Assembly: GCF_902150035.1 (NCBI RefSeq)
Contig: NZ_LR597501.1
Location: 1 to 64,000 of the forward strand
Direction of reading: 5' to 3'
Origin: Enorma burkinafasonensis
GTDB taxonomy: Bacteria > Actinomycetota > Coriobacteriia > Coriobacteriales > Coriobacteriaceae
DNA length: 64,000 bases
Of the stretch, positions 8,189 to 18,282 are shown one piece after another (within the stretch, counting starts at the first letter, position 1; every line of letters begins with the position of its first letter). Position numbers and translations under genes: made by a program. A model generated the notes under the pieces. It saw only the letters and a program-made list of their open reading frames with translations. It searched no databases and was not told the DNA's origin.

Positions 8189-8758
8189 GTGGCCTGCCTC
8201 GAACCAAAGCTCTTCGTAATTTCCGGACCGTCAGGTGTGGGCAAGGGGACCATGGTGGCGCGCGTGCGCGCCGCCCTCCCTGGCCTGGGCCTGACGGTTT
8301 CGGCTACCACGCGCCCGCCGCGCGAGGGCGAGGTCGACGGCGTCAGCTACCACTTCATGTCGCATGATGAGTTCATGCGGCGCGTCGAGGCGGGCGAGTT
8401 CGTCGAGTGGGCCCATGTGCACGGGAACTGCTACGGGACGCTCCGCAGCGAGGTCGACCGCAACCTCGCGGCCGGGTCCTCGCTCATCCTGGAGATCGAC
8501 GTGCAAGGCGCCCTCCAGGTGCGCGAGCGGGTGCCCGAGGCGGTCCTCGTGTTCATCAAGCCGCCCTCGATGGAGGCGCTGCGCGACCGGCTCGCCAAGC
8601 GCGGTACCGAGAGCGCCGAGTCGCTCGAGCTGCGTCTCGCCAACGCCGAGTGCGAGATCGCGCTCGCGGACCGCTACGACGAGGTCGTGGTGAACGATGA
8701 CCTCGACCGCGCCTGCGAAGAGCTTCTCACCATCATCGAGAACCATGAAAGGAACTGA
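8189..8758 (+). CDS. gmk: Guanylate kinase
   Basis: Gmk phosphorylates GMP to GDP using ATP. The P-loop GPSGVGKGT is at residues 13-21, followed by the GMP-binding TTRPPREGEVDGVSYHF region and the EWAHVHGNCYGT segment. The 189-residue length is standard. It begins with GTG directly after the mihF stop (TAA then GTG) and is probably translationally coupled to it. rpoZ follows after 5 bases. Confidence 0.95.
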   Translation: MACLEPKLFVISGPSGVGKGTMVARVRAALPGLGLTVSATTRPPREGEVDGVSYHFMSHDEFMRRVEAGEFVEWAHVHGNCYGTLRSEVDRNLAAGSSLILEIDVQGALQVRERVPEAVLVFIKPPSMEALRDRLAKRGTESAESLELRLANAECEIALADRYDEVVVNDDLDRACEELLTIIENHERN

Positions 8759-8763
8759 GTTCA

Positions 8764-9051
8764 GTGTCTGTCATTAAGCCTCAGATCGACTCACTGCTCG
8801 AGAAGACCGATAACAACCGGTTCCTTCTCGCCGCGCTCGCCTCAAAGCGCGCGTGCGACATCAACAACATGCTGCGCGGTCAGCACTCGCGCGTCCTGCA
8901 GGTCCAGGAGGTCGACGACATCACCATCGCGCTCTCCGGCAAGGACACCATCTCCATGGCCATGGAGGAGATCGTCGACGGCGACATCTCCTACGACCAC
9001 GACCGCTACGAGGCGGCCCTCGGCCACACCAAGGCCGCCGGTACCGAGTAG
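8764..9051 (+). CDS. rpoZ: RNA polymerase omega subunit
   Basis: Omega binds the beta-prime subunit and helps RNA polymerase assemble and stay stable. The conserved core NNRFLLAALASKRACDIN is at residues 17-34, and a downstream ITIALSGKDTISMAMEEI helix is present. The protein has 95 residues. The start is GTG 8764 with AAAGGAAC just upstream, inside the end of gmk. The gmk-rpoZ pairing is widely conserved in bacteria. Confidence 0.92.
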   Translation: MSVIKPQIDSLLEKTDNNRFLLAALASKRACDINNMLRGQHSRVLQVQEVDDITIALSGKDTISMAMEEIVDGDISYDHDRYEAALGHTKAAGTE

Positions 9052-10281
9052 ATGGGCAGTCGCGTCTGCCTGGTCCACTATCACGAGGTGGGCCTCAAGG
9101 GAAAGAACCGCGCCCATTTCGAGCGCATCCTCATGGAGACGATCAAGGCGGCCTGTGCCGCCTTTTCCGTTGCGAGCTGCGTGAGGATCTCGGGCCATAT
9201 CCTCGTCACCTTCTCGCGCCCGGGCGAGGCGGAGCGGGCGTTCGACGTCATCCGCCGCGTGCCCGGCGTCGCGCGCGTGTCGCTCGCGTTCCACACCAAC
9301 CGTGAACCCGCCGAGTACCATCGCGCCGCCATCGCCGCGCTGGCGGAGTTCGGCCCGTTCGAGTCCTTCAAGGTTGCCGCGAAGCGCTCCAACACCGATT
9401 ACCCCATCGGCTCGATGGAGCTCAACGCCCAGGTGGGCGAGGCGCTCTGCGAGGCGTATCCCGACAAGAAGGTGCGCATGCACCATCCCGACGCCGTGGT
9501 GCACGTGCTCGTCGCCCAGGGCAGCGTCTACGTCTACGCGCGCTCCGAGCGCGGCGTGGGCGGGCTTCCCGTGGGTAGCGCCGGCAAGGTCGTGACCCTG
9601 CTCTCGTCGGGCATCGACTCGCCGGTCGCGACCTGGATGATCGCCCGCCGCGGCGCCGTCTGCGTGCCGGTGCACTTCTCCGGCCGCCCGCAGACCGCCG
9701 ACACGAGCGAGTACCTCTGCCAGGATATCGTCGGCGCGCTCGCACCGGCGGTCCAGATCGGCCGCCTGTATGTGGTGCCCTTCGGCGACGCGCAGCGCGA
9801 GATCTCGCTTGCGTGCCCGAGCAGCCTGCGCGTCATCATGTACCGGCGCGTCATGTACGCCGTCGCCGAGCGCATCGGGCGCCTCGAGGGGGCCAAGGCG
9901 CTCGTCACGGGCGAGTCGCTCGGGCAGGTCGCCTCGCAGACCCTCGAGAACATCTCCGCAGTAAACGAGATGGTCTCGATGCCGGTCCTCCGCCCGCTCA
10001 TCGGCTCAGACAAGCAGGAGATCATCGCCCGGGCGCAGGAGATCGGCACCTACGACATCTCCTGCGAGACCGCGCCCGACTGCTGCACGCTCTTCATGCC
10101 GCGCGCGCCCGAGACGCATGCGAAGCTCGACGTCGTCCACGAGGCATGGGACGCGTTCGACCATGACGCCATGATCGAGGAGCTCGTGCGCAACGTCGAG
10201 TACATCGATTTCGAGAGCTCGTCGTACCGTCCGCCGCGCGCCCTCAAGGAGCGCCACGAGGCGCTCTCGCCGCGGTCCTAG
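9052..10281 (+). CDS. thiI: tRNA 4-thiouridine synthase ThiI
   Basis: ThiI activates U8 of tRNA with ATP and inserts sulphur to form 4-thiouridine; the family also supplies sulphur for thiamine synthesis. An N-terminal ferredoxin-like and THUMP region spans about residues 1-165. The PP-loop SSGIDSPVATWM follows, with SGIDS at about residues 186-190. The C-terminal region includes APDCCTLFMP. At 409 residues it has no rhodanese domain, so it is the short type found in Firmicutes and many others, and sulphur must come from a separate desulphurase. The ATG directly follows the rpoZ stop. Confidence 0.93.
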   Translation: MGSRVCLVHYHEVGLKGKNRAHFERILMETIKAACAAFSVASCVRISGHILVTFSRPGEAERAFDVIRRVPGVARVSLAFHTNREPAEYHRAAIAALAEFGPFESFKVAAKRSNTDYPIGSMELNAQVGEALCEAYPDKKVRMHHPDAVVHVLVAQGSVYVYARSERGVGGLPVGSAGKVVTLLSSGIDSPVATWMIARRGAVCVPVHFSGRPQTADTSEYLCQDIVGALAPAVQIGRLYVVPFGDAQREISLACPSSLRVIMYRRVMYAVAERIGRLEGAKALVTGESLGQVASQTLENISAVNEMVSMPVLRPLIGSDKQEIIARAQEIGTYDISCETAPDCCTLFMPRAPETHAKLDVVHEAWDAFDHDAMIEELVRNVEYIDFESSSYRPPRALKERHEALSPRS

Positions 10282-10376
10282 CTCGCGTGCACGCCCGCGA
10301 CGCGTCTCCGGTCGCTTCGGAGGCCGCTATGCGCGTTGCATACTCTGACGTAAGAACTGCATAGCGAATTCGCTGC

Positions 10377-10399
10377 GAGCCGCGGGGACACCGCGGCTC
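10377..10399 (+). terminator. Perfect hairpin between thiI and comEA
   Basis: GAGCCGCGG 10377-10385 and CCGCGGCTC 10391-10399 form a perfect 9-bp stem with loop GGACA. No T-run follows, so it is a weak or factor-assisted terminator at best. The rest of the gap from 10282 to 10546 shows no convincing promoter. Confidence 0.4.
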
Positions 10400-10546
10400 G
10401 TCCTCTATGGTTCGCATGGATGCATAGGCGCGGCGCGGTCCGGGAAGATTCGGGGAAGCATTCTGTTGGATGGCGCGCGGGAAATCGAGAACGCCGGGAG
10501 CGACGGGCCCATCCTGCCCCACGATAGGGGTAGGGAGGAGGGGCCT

Positions 10547-11278
10547 ATGGCGCAGATGGCTCAGGGTTCACGGGGAATTTCGGGATTCAGGCGGCTCGGG
10601 CTCGTATTGAGGCAGCGCCCCATACTCGCGCTCGTCTCGGTGCTCTTGTTGGGGATGGCGATCGGGGCGTTCGTGCTCGGGTCCGGCACGGCGCAAGGGG
10701 AGACCTTCGCCATCGAGCGGGCGCAGGCGGGCGCGGATGGGTCATCCGTGGCTGGCGGCGCGGAGTCCGCAGACGAAGGGGCGGCGCCGGCACCGGACGC
10801 CGACGGTGGGGAGGGGCCGTCCGGAGGCGAGCGTGAACCCGCCGATGACGGTCCACTCGTCGTGGACGTCGATGGTGCGGTGGCATCGCCGGGCGTGGTC
10901 GAGGTACCCGCGGGATCGCGCGTGGCGGACGCCATCGACGCCGCGGGCGGGCTCGCCGAGGACGCGGACGTCTCCGGTGTCAACCGTGCGGCGCCGCTCG
11001 CCGACGGCGAGAAGGTCTACATCCCCCGTGCGGGGGAGGCCTCGCAGGCACCTGCTGCTGCCGGATCCCCGCCGGGTGAGGAGGCAGCGCTCGTGAACAT
11101 CAACACGGCGGACCTCTCGGAGCTCGACGAGCTCCCCGGGATCGGGCCCGCCACGGCGCAGGCCATCATCGACGAGCGCGAGGCGAACGGACCCTTCACG
11201 TCCATCGAGGACATCATGCGCGTCAGCGGCATCGGCGAGAAGAAGTTCGAGAAGCTCGCCGACCGCATCTGCGTATGA
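10547..11278 (+). CDS. comEA: Competence DNA receptor ComEA
   Basis: ComEA is a membrane-anchored DNA-binding protein of the transformation machinery. One membrane segment lies at about residues 25-47, followed by an acidic Ala/Gly/Asp-rich linker. A SLBB domain (VVDVDGAVASPGVVEVP) comes next, and the C-terminus has two helix-hairpin-helix motifs (NINTADLSELDELPGIGP and IMRVSGIGEKK). The 243-residue length fits. ATG 10547 is preceded by GGGAGGAGGGG. An in-frame ATG at 10466 is rejected because it would place the ribosome site within coding sequence. It overlaps the next frame by 4 bases (ATGA). Confidence 0.93.
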   Translation: MAQMAQGSRGISGFRRLGLVLRQRPILALVSVLLLGMAIGAFVLGSGTAQGETFAIERAQAGADGSSVAGGAESADEGAAPAPDADGGEGPSGGEREPADDGPLVVDVDGAVASPGVVEVPAGSRVADAIDAAGGLAEDADVSGVNRAAPLADGEKVYIPRAGEASQAPAAAGSPPGEEAALVNINTADLSELDELPGIGPATAQAIIDEREANGPFTSIEDIMRVSGIGEKKFEKLADRICV

Positions 11279-11634
11279 GCGCGCGTGAGGCGCCCGAGCT
11301 GCCCGCGCGGCCGTATGTGCCTCCCACGGCAGCCGCCGCGCTCGCCTGCTGCGCAGCCGCCGCGGCCTTCATGGAGGCTGGCTGGAGTGCGTATCTCGTC
11401 TCCGGGCAGGGCGAAGACGTCGTGCGCACGACCCTCGCTGCCCTCGCACCCTGCACCGCCGCGACCCTCGCGTGCATAGCGGGGATCGCGGCGGCGTCCA
11501 CGTTCATCGCGCGGAAGTCACGCGGGGCCCGGGCCCGCGTCCTGTGCAGGTGGCTCGCGTTCGCCGCCGGTGGGCTCGCCATCGGGGCCCTTGCAGGGTG
11601 CATGGGGGTGGTGGGGCGCGCGGGCGCCGCGTAG
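11275..11634 (+). CDS. comEC: ComEC N-terminal fragment (before an in-frame TAG)
   Basis: This frame overlaps the comEA stop and encodes 119 residues with three hydrophobic segments (about residues 16-41, 50-76 and 88-114). This is what the N-terminus of ComEC (DUF4131 region) looks like. It ends at TAG 11632-11634. The same frame stays open beyond the TAG and runs into the OB-like and competence domains of ComEC at 11665. The simplest reading is one comEC gene of about 785 codons broken by a single nonsense codon, for example CAG to TAG. A real separate small protein, or a sequencing error, are alternatives. Confidence 0.7.
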   Translation: MSAREAPELPARPYVPPTAAAALACCAAAAAFMEAGWSAYLVSGQGEDVVRTTLAALAPCTAATLACIAGIAAASTFIARKSRGARARVLCRWLAFAAGGLAIGALAGCMGVVGRAGAA

Positions 11635-11664
11635 GTCCTTGCCGGTAGGCCAGCGAGCTCGCTC

Positions 11665-13632
11665 GTGTTCGCCATCGAGGGCGATGCGAGCGTCTCGGCG
11701 TACGGGGCCACGATGGATGCCGTCGCGCACGACGCCACTGGGACCGCCATCGCGCGGGTCTCCCTTGCCGCGCCTGCCTCGTATGCGGATGGGACCTCCC
11801 TCGAGCTCGTGGGCAGGGTGGGGGCGCTTGAGAACGACCCCTGGGACCGGAGGGCTTACCTGGCCGGCCGGGTCGCGCGCGTTCAGGTGGTCAAGGTGAC
11901 CGCTGAGGCAGAAACGGGTGGTGGCGTCATCGCCGGTCTGCGCAGCCGTGCGCTCGAGGTCATCGCGCCTGAACGGAGCGCGGCTCGGGCCCTCATCGCC
12001 GGCATCGTGTGCGGGCGCACCACCGAGCTCAACGGCGCGGAAGAGGCCGAATGGTTCTCGGCGACGGGCACGACGCACCTCATCGCGGTCTCGGGCAGCC
12101 ATCTCGCCCTCATCTCCTCGATCGCCCTCGTGCTTCTCCGGCAGCTGGGTGCCGGCCCCGGCGCACGCTGCGCGGTGCTGCTCATGCTCATGGCGGCCTA
12201 CGTCGTCTTCACGGGGTCCGCTCCCTCGGCGGCGCGCTCCTTCTGCATGGTCGGTATGGCGCTGGCGTCGACGCTCGCGGGCCGTCGCGGCCACGGCATC
12301 TCCGCCCTCTCGCTCGCCGCCGTGGCGCTCGTGGTCCTCGACGCGGGGGTCGTCTTCGACCTCGGGTTTGAGCTCTCGGCCCTGAGCGTGCTCTTCATCC
12401 AGGTCTTCGGCTCGTACGGAACGAGCGTCATCGCAGGTGCCGGCGCACCGCGTCCGCTTGCGGAGGCCCTGTCGCTCACGCTGTGTGCGCAATGGGCTAC
12501 CCTCCCGGTGACGCTGCCCGTCTTCGGCGAGCTCTCGGTGGCGGCACCGCTCGCCAACCTGGTGCTCGGGCCGCTCATGAGCGCGCTTCTGGTGGTCGGG
12601 ATCATCGCGGTCGGCCTGGCGGTCGCCATCCCTGCGCTTGCGTGGGCGGTCGCCTTGCCCGAGGCCCTGGCGCAGGTGTCGCTGTTCTCCGCCGAGCTCA
12701 TGGCAGATCTGCCCTGGGCGTCGCTGCCGCTCACCTCGCCGGAATGGCTCTGCCCGGTGTCCTATGGCCTTGCGGTTGCCGTCTACCTCCTCTGGGCACG
12801 GCCACGTGTCGCGCATCTGGGGGCGGCTCTCGCGGTCGCGCTCGCCGCGGTCGCCATCCCGCTGGTCTGCGCACGGTGGTTCGCTCCCGCAGAGGTGGTG
12901 GTGCTCGACGTCGGGCAAGCGGATGCGATCCTCATCCGCGAGGGCGGAAGCACTCTGCTCGTCGACGCGGGTGTGGATGACGAGGTGGTCCGGGCGCTTC
13001 TGCGGCAGGGCGTCACGCATCTGGATGCGGTCGCGATCACGCACTGGGACGCGGACCACTATGGGGGCCTTGAGGACGTGCTCACCACCTTCGCGGTCGA
13101 CCGGCTACTCGTGGCCGAGGGAGCGCTCGCCGGCATGCCCGACGAGGTGCGACGACTCGCGCTGCCCGAGACCGTCGAGCTCGGTCCGGGAGACATCATC
13201 GAGGTCGCCGGCTTTGCCTGCCGCGTCGTATGGCCGCAGGTTCCCGTGACCGGCGAGGGCAACGCCGCCTCGCTTTCGCTCGCGGTCGATTACAGGGTCG
13301 GGGAGCGGTCCCTCACGGCGCTGCTCACGGGCGACACCGAGGTAAGCGAGCTCGAGCGGTACCGTGATGCGGTCGGCGACATCGACGTGCTGAAGGTCGG
13401 GCACCATGGGTCCGCCGCCTCCGTCGACAGGGAGTCGCTCGCCATCCTCGACCCCGAGCTCGCTATCGCGAGCGCGGGGGAGGGAAACCGCTACGGGCAC
13501 CCTTCCGAGGAGTGCATCGACCAGCTTCATGAGGCGGGCGTCCCGTTTCTGTGCACGATCGAGGCGGGCGACGTGTCGGTCGCGCCCGGATGCGACGGCT
13601 TCACGGTGGCGACCTCGCGCGCGGGCGGGTAG
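11665..13632 (+). CDS. comEC: ComEC C-terminal fragment: DNA channel and metallo-beta-lactamase domain
   Basis: ComEC forms the inner-membrane channel for DNA uptake. This piece starts with an OB-like region (about residues 1-85), continues with the Competence domain of many membrane helices (about 95-400) and ends in a beta-lactamase-like domain. The last has VLDVGQADAIL, the metal motif HWDADHYGG and KVGHHGSA. Length is 655 residues. It is in frame with the 119-residue fragment upstream and separated from it only by TAG and nine sense codons. GTG 11665 has no good ribosome site (GCGAG at best), so independent translation may be poor. Competence is uncertain in this strain. Confidence 0.85.
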   Translation: MFAIEGDASVSAYGATMDAVAHDATGTAIARVSLAAPASYADGTSLELVGRVGALENDPWDRRAYLAGRVARVQVVKVTAEAETGGGVIAGLRSRALEVIAPERSAARALIAGIVCGRTTELNGAEEAEWFSATGTTHLIAVSGSHLALISSIALVLLRQLGAGPGARCAVLLMLMAAYVVFTGSAPSAARSFCMVGMALASTLAGRRGHGISALSLAAVALVVLDAGVVFDLGFELSALSVLFIQVFGSYGTSVIAGAGAPRPLAEALSLTLCAQWATLPVTLPVFGELSVAAPLANLVLGPLMSALLVVGIIAVGLAVAIPALAWAVALPEALAQVSLFSAELMADLPWASLPLTSPEWLCPVSYGLAVAVYLLWARPRVAHLGAALAVALAAVAIPLVCARWFAPAEVVVLDVGQADAILIREGGSTLLVDAGVDDEVVRALLRQGVTHLDAVAITHWDADHYGGLEDVLTTFAVDRLLVAEGALAGMPDEVRRLALPETVELGPGDIIEVAGFACRVVWPQVPVTGEGNAASLSLAVDYRVGERSLTALLTGDTEVSELERYRDAVGDIDVLKVGHHGSAASVDRESLAILDPELAIASAGEGNRYGHPSEECIDQLHEAGVPFLCTIEAGDVSVAPGCDGFTVATSRAGG

Positions 13633-13713
13633 AATATGCCAGAACCGAGGGTCCGTCCCGTCGCCGCCCGGCGGCATGAAGGGACCCGAGCTAGTCTGAA
13701 GGAGGCTGTGCCC

Positions 13714-14670
13714 GTGGCGATGGCGCCCCTGCTGCCGGCATATCTGATCGTCGGAACGGACGAGGTCAAGCGCGATGCCGCGATCGAGCGCCTCAAGGGC
13801 AGGCTCGCCGCGAGCGGGATGCTCGACTTCAACTTCGACGAGCGCGACATGCGCAAGGACCAGGAGCCCGACGAGGTGCTCTCCTCGCTCAACACGTTCC
13901 CCATGGGTTCCGACTTCCGCCTCGTCATCTTGAGGGGCTGCGATCGGTTGCCCAAGCACCTCTCGGAGCCGCTCGTCTCCTATCTCGAGGACCCTGCTCC
14001 CACCACGGTCGCCCTCGTCGTCGCCGACTCCCTCGCCAAGAACACCCGCCTGTACAAGGCGCTCGCGAAGCTCGGGGCCAAGGCGGTCATCGACTGCGCG
14101 CCCAAGAAGCGCTGGGAGCTGCCCAAGCAGGTGCAGGGCATGGCGCGCCGCCACGGGCGCGAGCTCTCGCTTTCCGCCGCCGAGGCGCTCGTCGCGCGCG
14201 CCGGTACCTCGACCCGCATGCTCGACAACGAGCTCAAGAAGCTCGCGGCCATGGTGCCCAGCACCCATATCGATGTCGAGGACGTCGAGCGCCATGTCGT
14301 GCGCACGGCCGAGGTGCAGCCGTGGGACTTCCTCGACGCGCTCTCCGCCCGCGACCTCCCGCGGGCCCTCGAGCTCTACGGGTGCCTGCCCGCTCACAGC
14401 GAGGTGCGCATCTACTCGCTCATGGTCACGCGCATCCGCGAGCTCATCGTCGCCAAGGCGCTCGACGGCCGCGGCCAGGGCCGCGAGCTCGCCAGTGCGC
14501 TCGGCGTCAAGGACTGGCAGGTCAAGAACCACATCCGCTGGGCACGGCGCTTCAAGATGGAGCGGCTCGTAGGGGCGCTCCGCGAGGCGGTCGAGGTCGA
14601 GCAGGCGCTCAAGGGGTCGCGCGACGCCGGGGTGGCGATGACCCGCTGGATCGCGCATATCGCCGGCTGA
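13714..14670 (+). CDS. holA: DNA polymerase III delta subunit
   Basis: HolA is the clamp-loader delta subunit, which opens the beta sliding clamp. The YLIVGTDEVKRDAAIERLK start is typical, with an AAA+-like N-terminal domain and a helical C-terminal collar (GVKDWQVKNHIRWAR). Length is 318 residues. GTG 13714 is chosen because GGAGG at 13701-13705 is 8 bases away; GTG 13708 and ATG 13720 are close alternatives. TAGAAT at 13630-13635, overlapping the comEC stop, could be its own -10. comEC-holA-rpsT is a common order in Gram-positive genomes. Confidence 0.9.
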   Translation: MAMAPLLPAYLIVGTDEVKRDAAIERLKGRLAASGMLDFNFDERDMRKDQEPDEVLSSLNTFPMGSDFRLVILRGCDRLPKHLSEPLVSYLEDPAPTTVALVVADSLAKNTRLYKALAKLGAKAVIDCAPKKRWELPKQVQGMARRHGRELSLSAAEALVARAGTSTRMLDNELKKLAAMVPSTHIDVEDVERHVVRTAEVQPWDFLDALSARDLPRALELYGCLPAHSEVRIYSLMVTRIRELIVAKALDGRGQGRELASALGVKDWQVKNHIRWARRFKMERLVGALREAVEVEQALKGSRDAGVAMTRWIAHIAG

Positions 14671-14746
14671 CCCTCCCGTGCGGCGTTCGGGGCCGCCGCG
14701 CGTCGCGTGGCGGGGACCCTGCTTCGCGATTTCACAAGGTCACCAC

Positions 14747-14775
14747 TTCACCTACCGGAAACATCGTGCTAGACT
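14747..14775 (+). promoter_or_regulatory. Promoter of rpsT
   Basis: TTCACC 14747-14752 and TAGACT 14770-14775 are separated by 17 bases. They would produce a leader of about 67 bases before the GTG start of rpsT. Confidence 0.5.
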
Positions 14776-14848
14776 ACCTTTTTGTGTGACCTCACCGTGT
14801 CTCAGAGGCCGGATAGTTGATAGCTATCTATTGAAAGGAACTGCACCA

Positions 14849-15112
14849 GTGGCAAACATCAAGTCGCAGAAGAAGCGCATCCGCACCAACGAGAAGGCGC
14901 GCATCCGCAACCGCGCCGTGCGCTCTGAGCTCAAGACGCTCATCAAGCATGTCCACGAGGCCGTCGAGGAGGGCAACGCCGAGGCCGCCAAGACCGCCGC
15001 GAGCCGCGCCTACAAGCGCCTTGACCAGGCTGCCGCCAAGGGCATCATCCACAAGAACCAGGCTTCCAACCGCAAGTCCGGCGTCCAGAAGCTCGTGAAC
15101 ACCCTGAACTAA
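14849..15112 (+). CDS. rpsT: 30S ribosomal protein S20
   Basis: S20 binds 16S rRNA early in 30S assembly. The N-terminus [21 protein letters not shown] is nearly diagnostic, and the 87-residue length is normal. The start is GTG 14849 with GAAAGGAAC upstream. A non-AUG start on rpsT also occurs in E. coli, where it contributes to autoregulation; the same may apply here but was not shown. A strong terminator follows, making this a single-gene unit. Confidence 0.96.
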   Translation: MANIKSQKKRIRTNEKARIRNRAVRSELKTLIKHVHEAVEEGNAEAAKTAASRAYKRLDQAAAKGIIHKNQASNRKSGVQKLVNTLN

Positions 15113-15136
15113 CCCATCGGGGACATCGATTCATCG

Positions 15137-15162
15137 GGGCTCCATCCGGGGCCCTTTTCTTT
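15137..15162 (+). terminator. Intrinsic terminator of rpsT
   Basis: GGGCTCC 15137-15143 pairs with GGGGCCC 15148-15154 (one G-U pair, loop ATCC), and TTTTCTTT follows. Confidence 0.85.
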
Positions 15163-15178
15163 ACGGCTGCGGATTGGA

Positions 15179-15184
15179 TACAAT
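15179..15184 (+). promoter_or_regulatory. -10 element placing lepA on a leaderless transcript
   Basis: TACAAT 15179-15184, in the context TTGGATACAAT, lies 7 bases before the ATG at 15192. Transcription from it would start at or next to the A of the start codon. No ribosome site is present. The -35 is not clear. Confidence 0.5.
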
Positions 15185-15191
15185 ACGCCTC

Positions 15192-17000
<1,809 letters not shown>

Positions 17001-17037
17001 GGCCGCCCGATCCGCCGGGTCGCCACCTGCAGGCACC

Positions 17038-17098
17038 GGCATCGCATGAGCGTCAAAACGCGTCGATCTGGGCGAGAGTTTGACGCTCGTGCGATGCC
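17038..17098. repeat. 20-bp inverted repeat downstream of lepA
   Basis: The arms at 17038-17057 and 17079-17098 are complementary over 20 bases with one G-U type mismatch; the loop is 21 bases. The first arm starts GGCATCGCAT and the second ends GCGATGCC. It is followed by TTTCTGG. It may terminate lepA transcription, though the U-tract is poor, or act as an operator for dusB, which starts 20 bases later. Confidence 0.6.
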
Positions 17099-17118
17099 TT
17101 TCTGGAACTGGTTTTACT

Positions 17119-18180
17119 ATGAGCGCATTTGCCGAACAGCTACGCACGTTCTATAGCGAGCACCCCTTCATCATGGCGCCCATGGCGGGCGTCACCGATG
17201 GCGCCTACCGCGTCATGATGCGTCGGCACGGCGCGCCGCTCGCGTTCAGCGAGATGGTGAGCGTCGCGGGGCTCCACTACGCGAGCGAGCGCACCTGGGA
17301 GCTCGTCCTGCCGGCGGCGGAGGAGCCCTCGATCGCCGTACAGCTCTTCGGCAGCAAGCCCGAGCAGTTCGCCGAGGCCGTCGAGGCGGTCGAGGAGCGC
17401 GTGGGCGACAGGCTCGCGCTCATCGACATCAACATGGCGTGCCCTGCGCGCAAGGTCATCACGAAAGGGGAGGGGTCGGCCCTCATGGACGACCCGCTCA
17501 CCGCCGAGCGCATCGTACGCGCCGCGGTCTCGCGCGCCCACGTGCCCGTGACCGTGAAGATCCGCACCGGGTTCCATACCGGCGAGCGCGTGGCGCCCGC
17601 CTTCGCCGAGATGCTCGAGGGAGCCGGCGCTGCCGCCGTGGCCGTGCACGGCAGGACCGCCAAGCAGCTCTATACCGGCACCGCCGACTGGACGGTCATC
17701 GACGAGGTGGCGCGCGCCGTCACGATCCCGGTCATCGGGTCGGGCGACGTGTTCACAGCCGCGGCCGCCGCGCGCATGCTCGGCGAGACGGCCGCGAGCG
17801 CGGTCTTCATCGCGCGCGGGTCCTACGGCAACCCCTGGATCTTCCGCGACGCGCGGGCGCTCGCGTACGAGGGGGCGCCCGTGCCGGAGCACGATGCGCG
17901 CGAGCGCTTGGCGGCGCTCCGCGAGCACCTGGCGCTCACGCACGAGCTCGTGCCCCGCGCGATGGCGCGCGCCCGCACGTACGCCACGTGGTACCTGAAG
18001 GGTCTACCTCATGCGGCGACCTGGCGCGGGCGAGTGGTGAAGTGCTCGACCTACGAGGAGTTCCGCGCACTCATCGACGAGATCGAGCGGGATGTCGAGG
18101 CGCATGAGGAGACCCTGAGTGGCCTTGTGCCCCCGGCGGCGCGCGCAAGCGCCCCGAACGGCGCCGATCCGCTCCGGTAG
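17119..18180 (+). CDS. dusB: tRNA-dihydrouridine synthase
   Basis: This flavoenzyme reduces uridine to dihydrouridine in the tRNA D-loop. The FMN-barrel start IMAPMAGVTDGAYR, the catalytic Cys108 in NMACPARKV, the KIRTGF segment and VAVHGRTAKQLYTG are all visible. Length is 353 residues, matching DusB-type enzymes. ATG 17119 is favoured over the in-frame TTG at 17080, which falls inside the inverted repeat. There is no clear ribosome site. The B-type naming rests on overall similarity only. The C-terminal 30 residues are Ala/Pro-rich and unconserved-looking. Confidence 0.9.
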   Translation: MSAFAEQLRTFYSEHPFIMAPMAGVTDGAYRVMMRRHGAPLAFSEMVSVAGLHYASERTWELVLPAAEEPSIAVQLFGSKPEQFAEAVEAVEERVGDRLALIDINMACPARKVITKGEGSALMDDPLTAERIVRAAVSRAHVPVTVKIRTGFHTGERVAPAFAEMLEGAGAAAVAVHGRTAKQLYTGTADWTVIDEVARAVTIPVIGSGDVFTAAAAARMLGETAASAVFIARGSYGNPWIFRDARALAYEGAPVPEHDARERLAALREHLALTHELVPRAMARARTYATWYLKGLPHAATWRGRVVKCSTYEEFRALIDEIERDVEAHEETLSGLVPPAARASAPNGADPLR

Positions 18181-18282
18181 GCCCCCTCTGCCACCGCCAA
18201 GACGCACGAGTTTCCGCGTATCCTGCGCGAACTGTGAAGTTCGCCTATCATGGCGGTGGGTCCATCACGTATAAGGCCGCGC

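Noticed and set aside
11632-11634. TAG in comEC as a pyrrolysine or readthrough codon
   Set aside because: No pyl genes or readthrough context are visible; a plain nonsense mutation is simpler.
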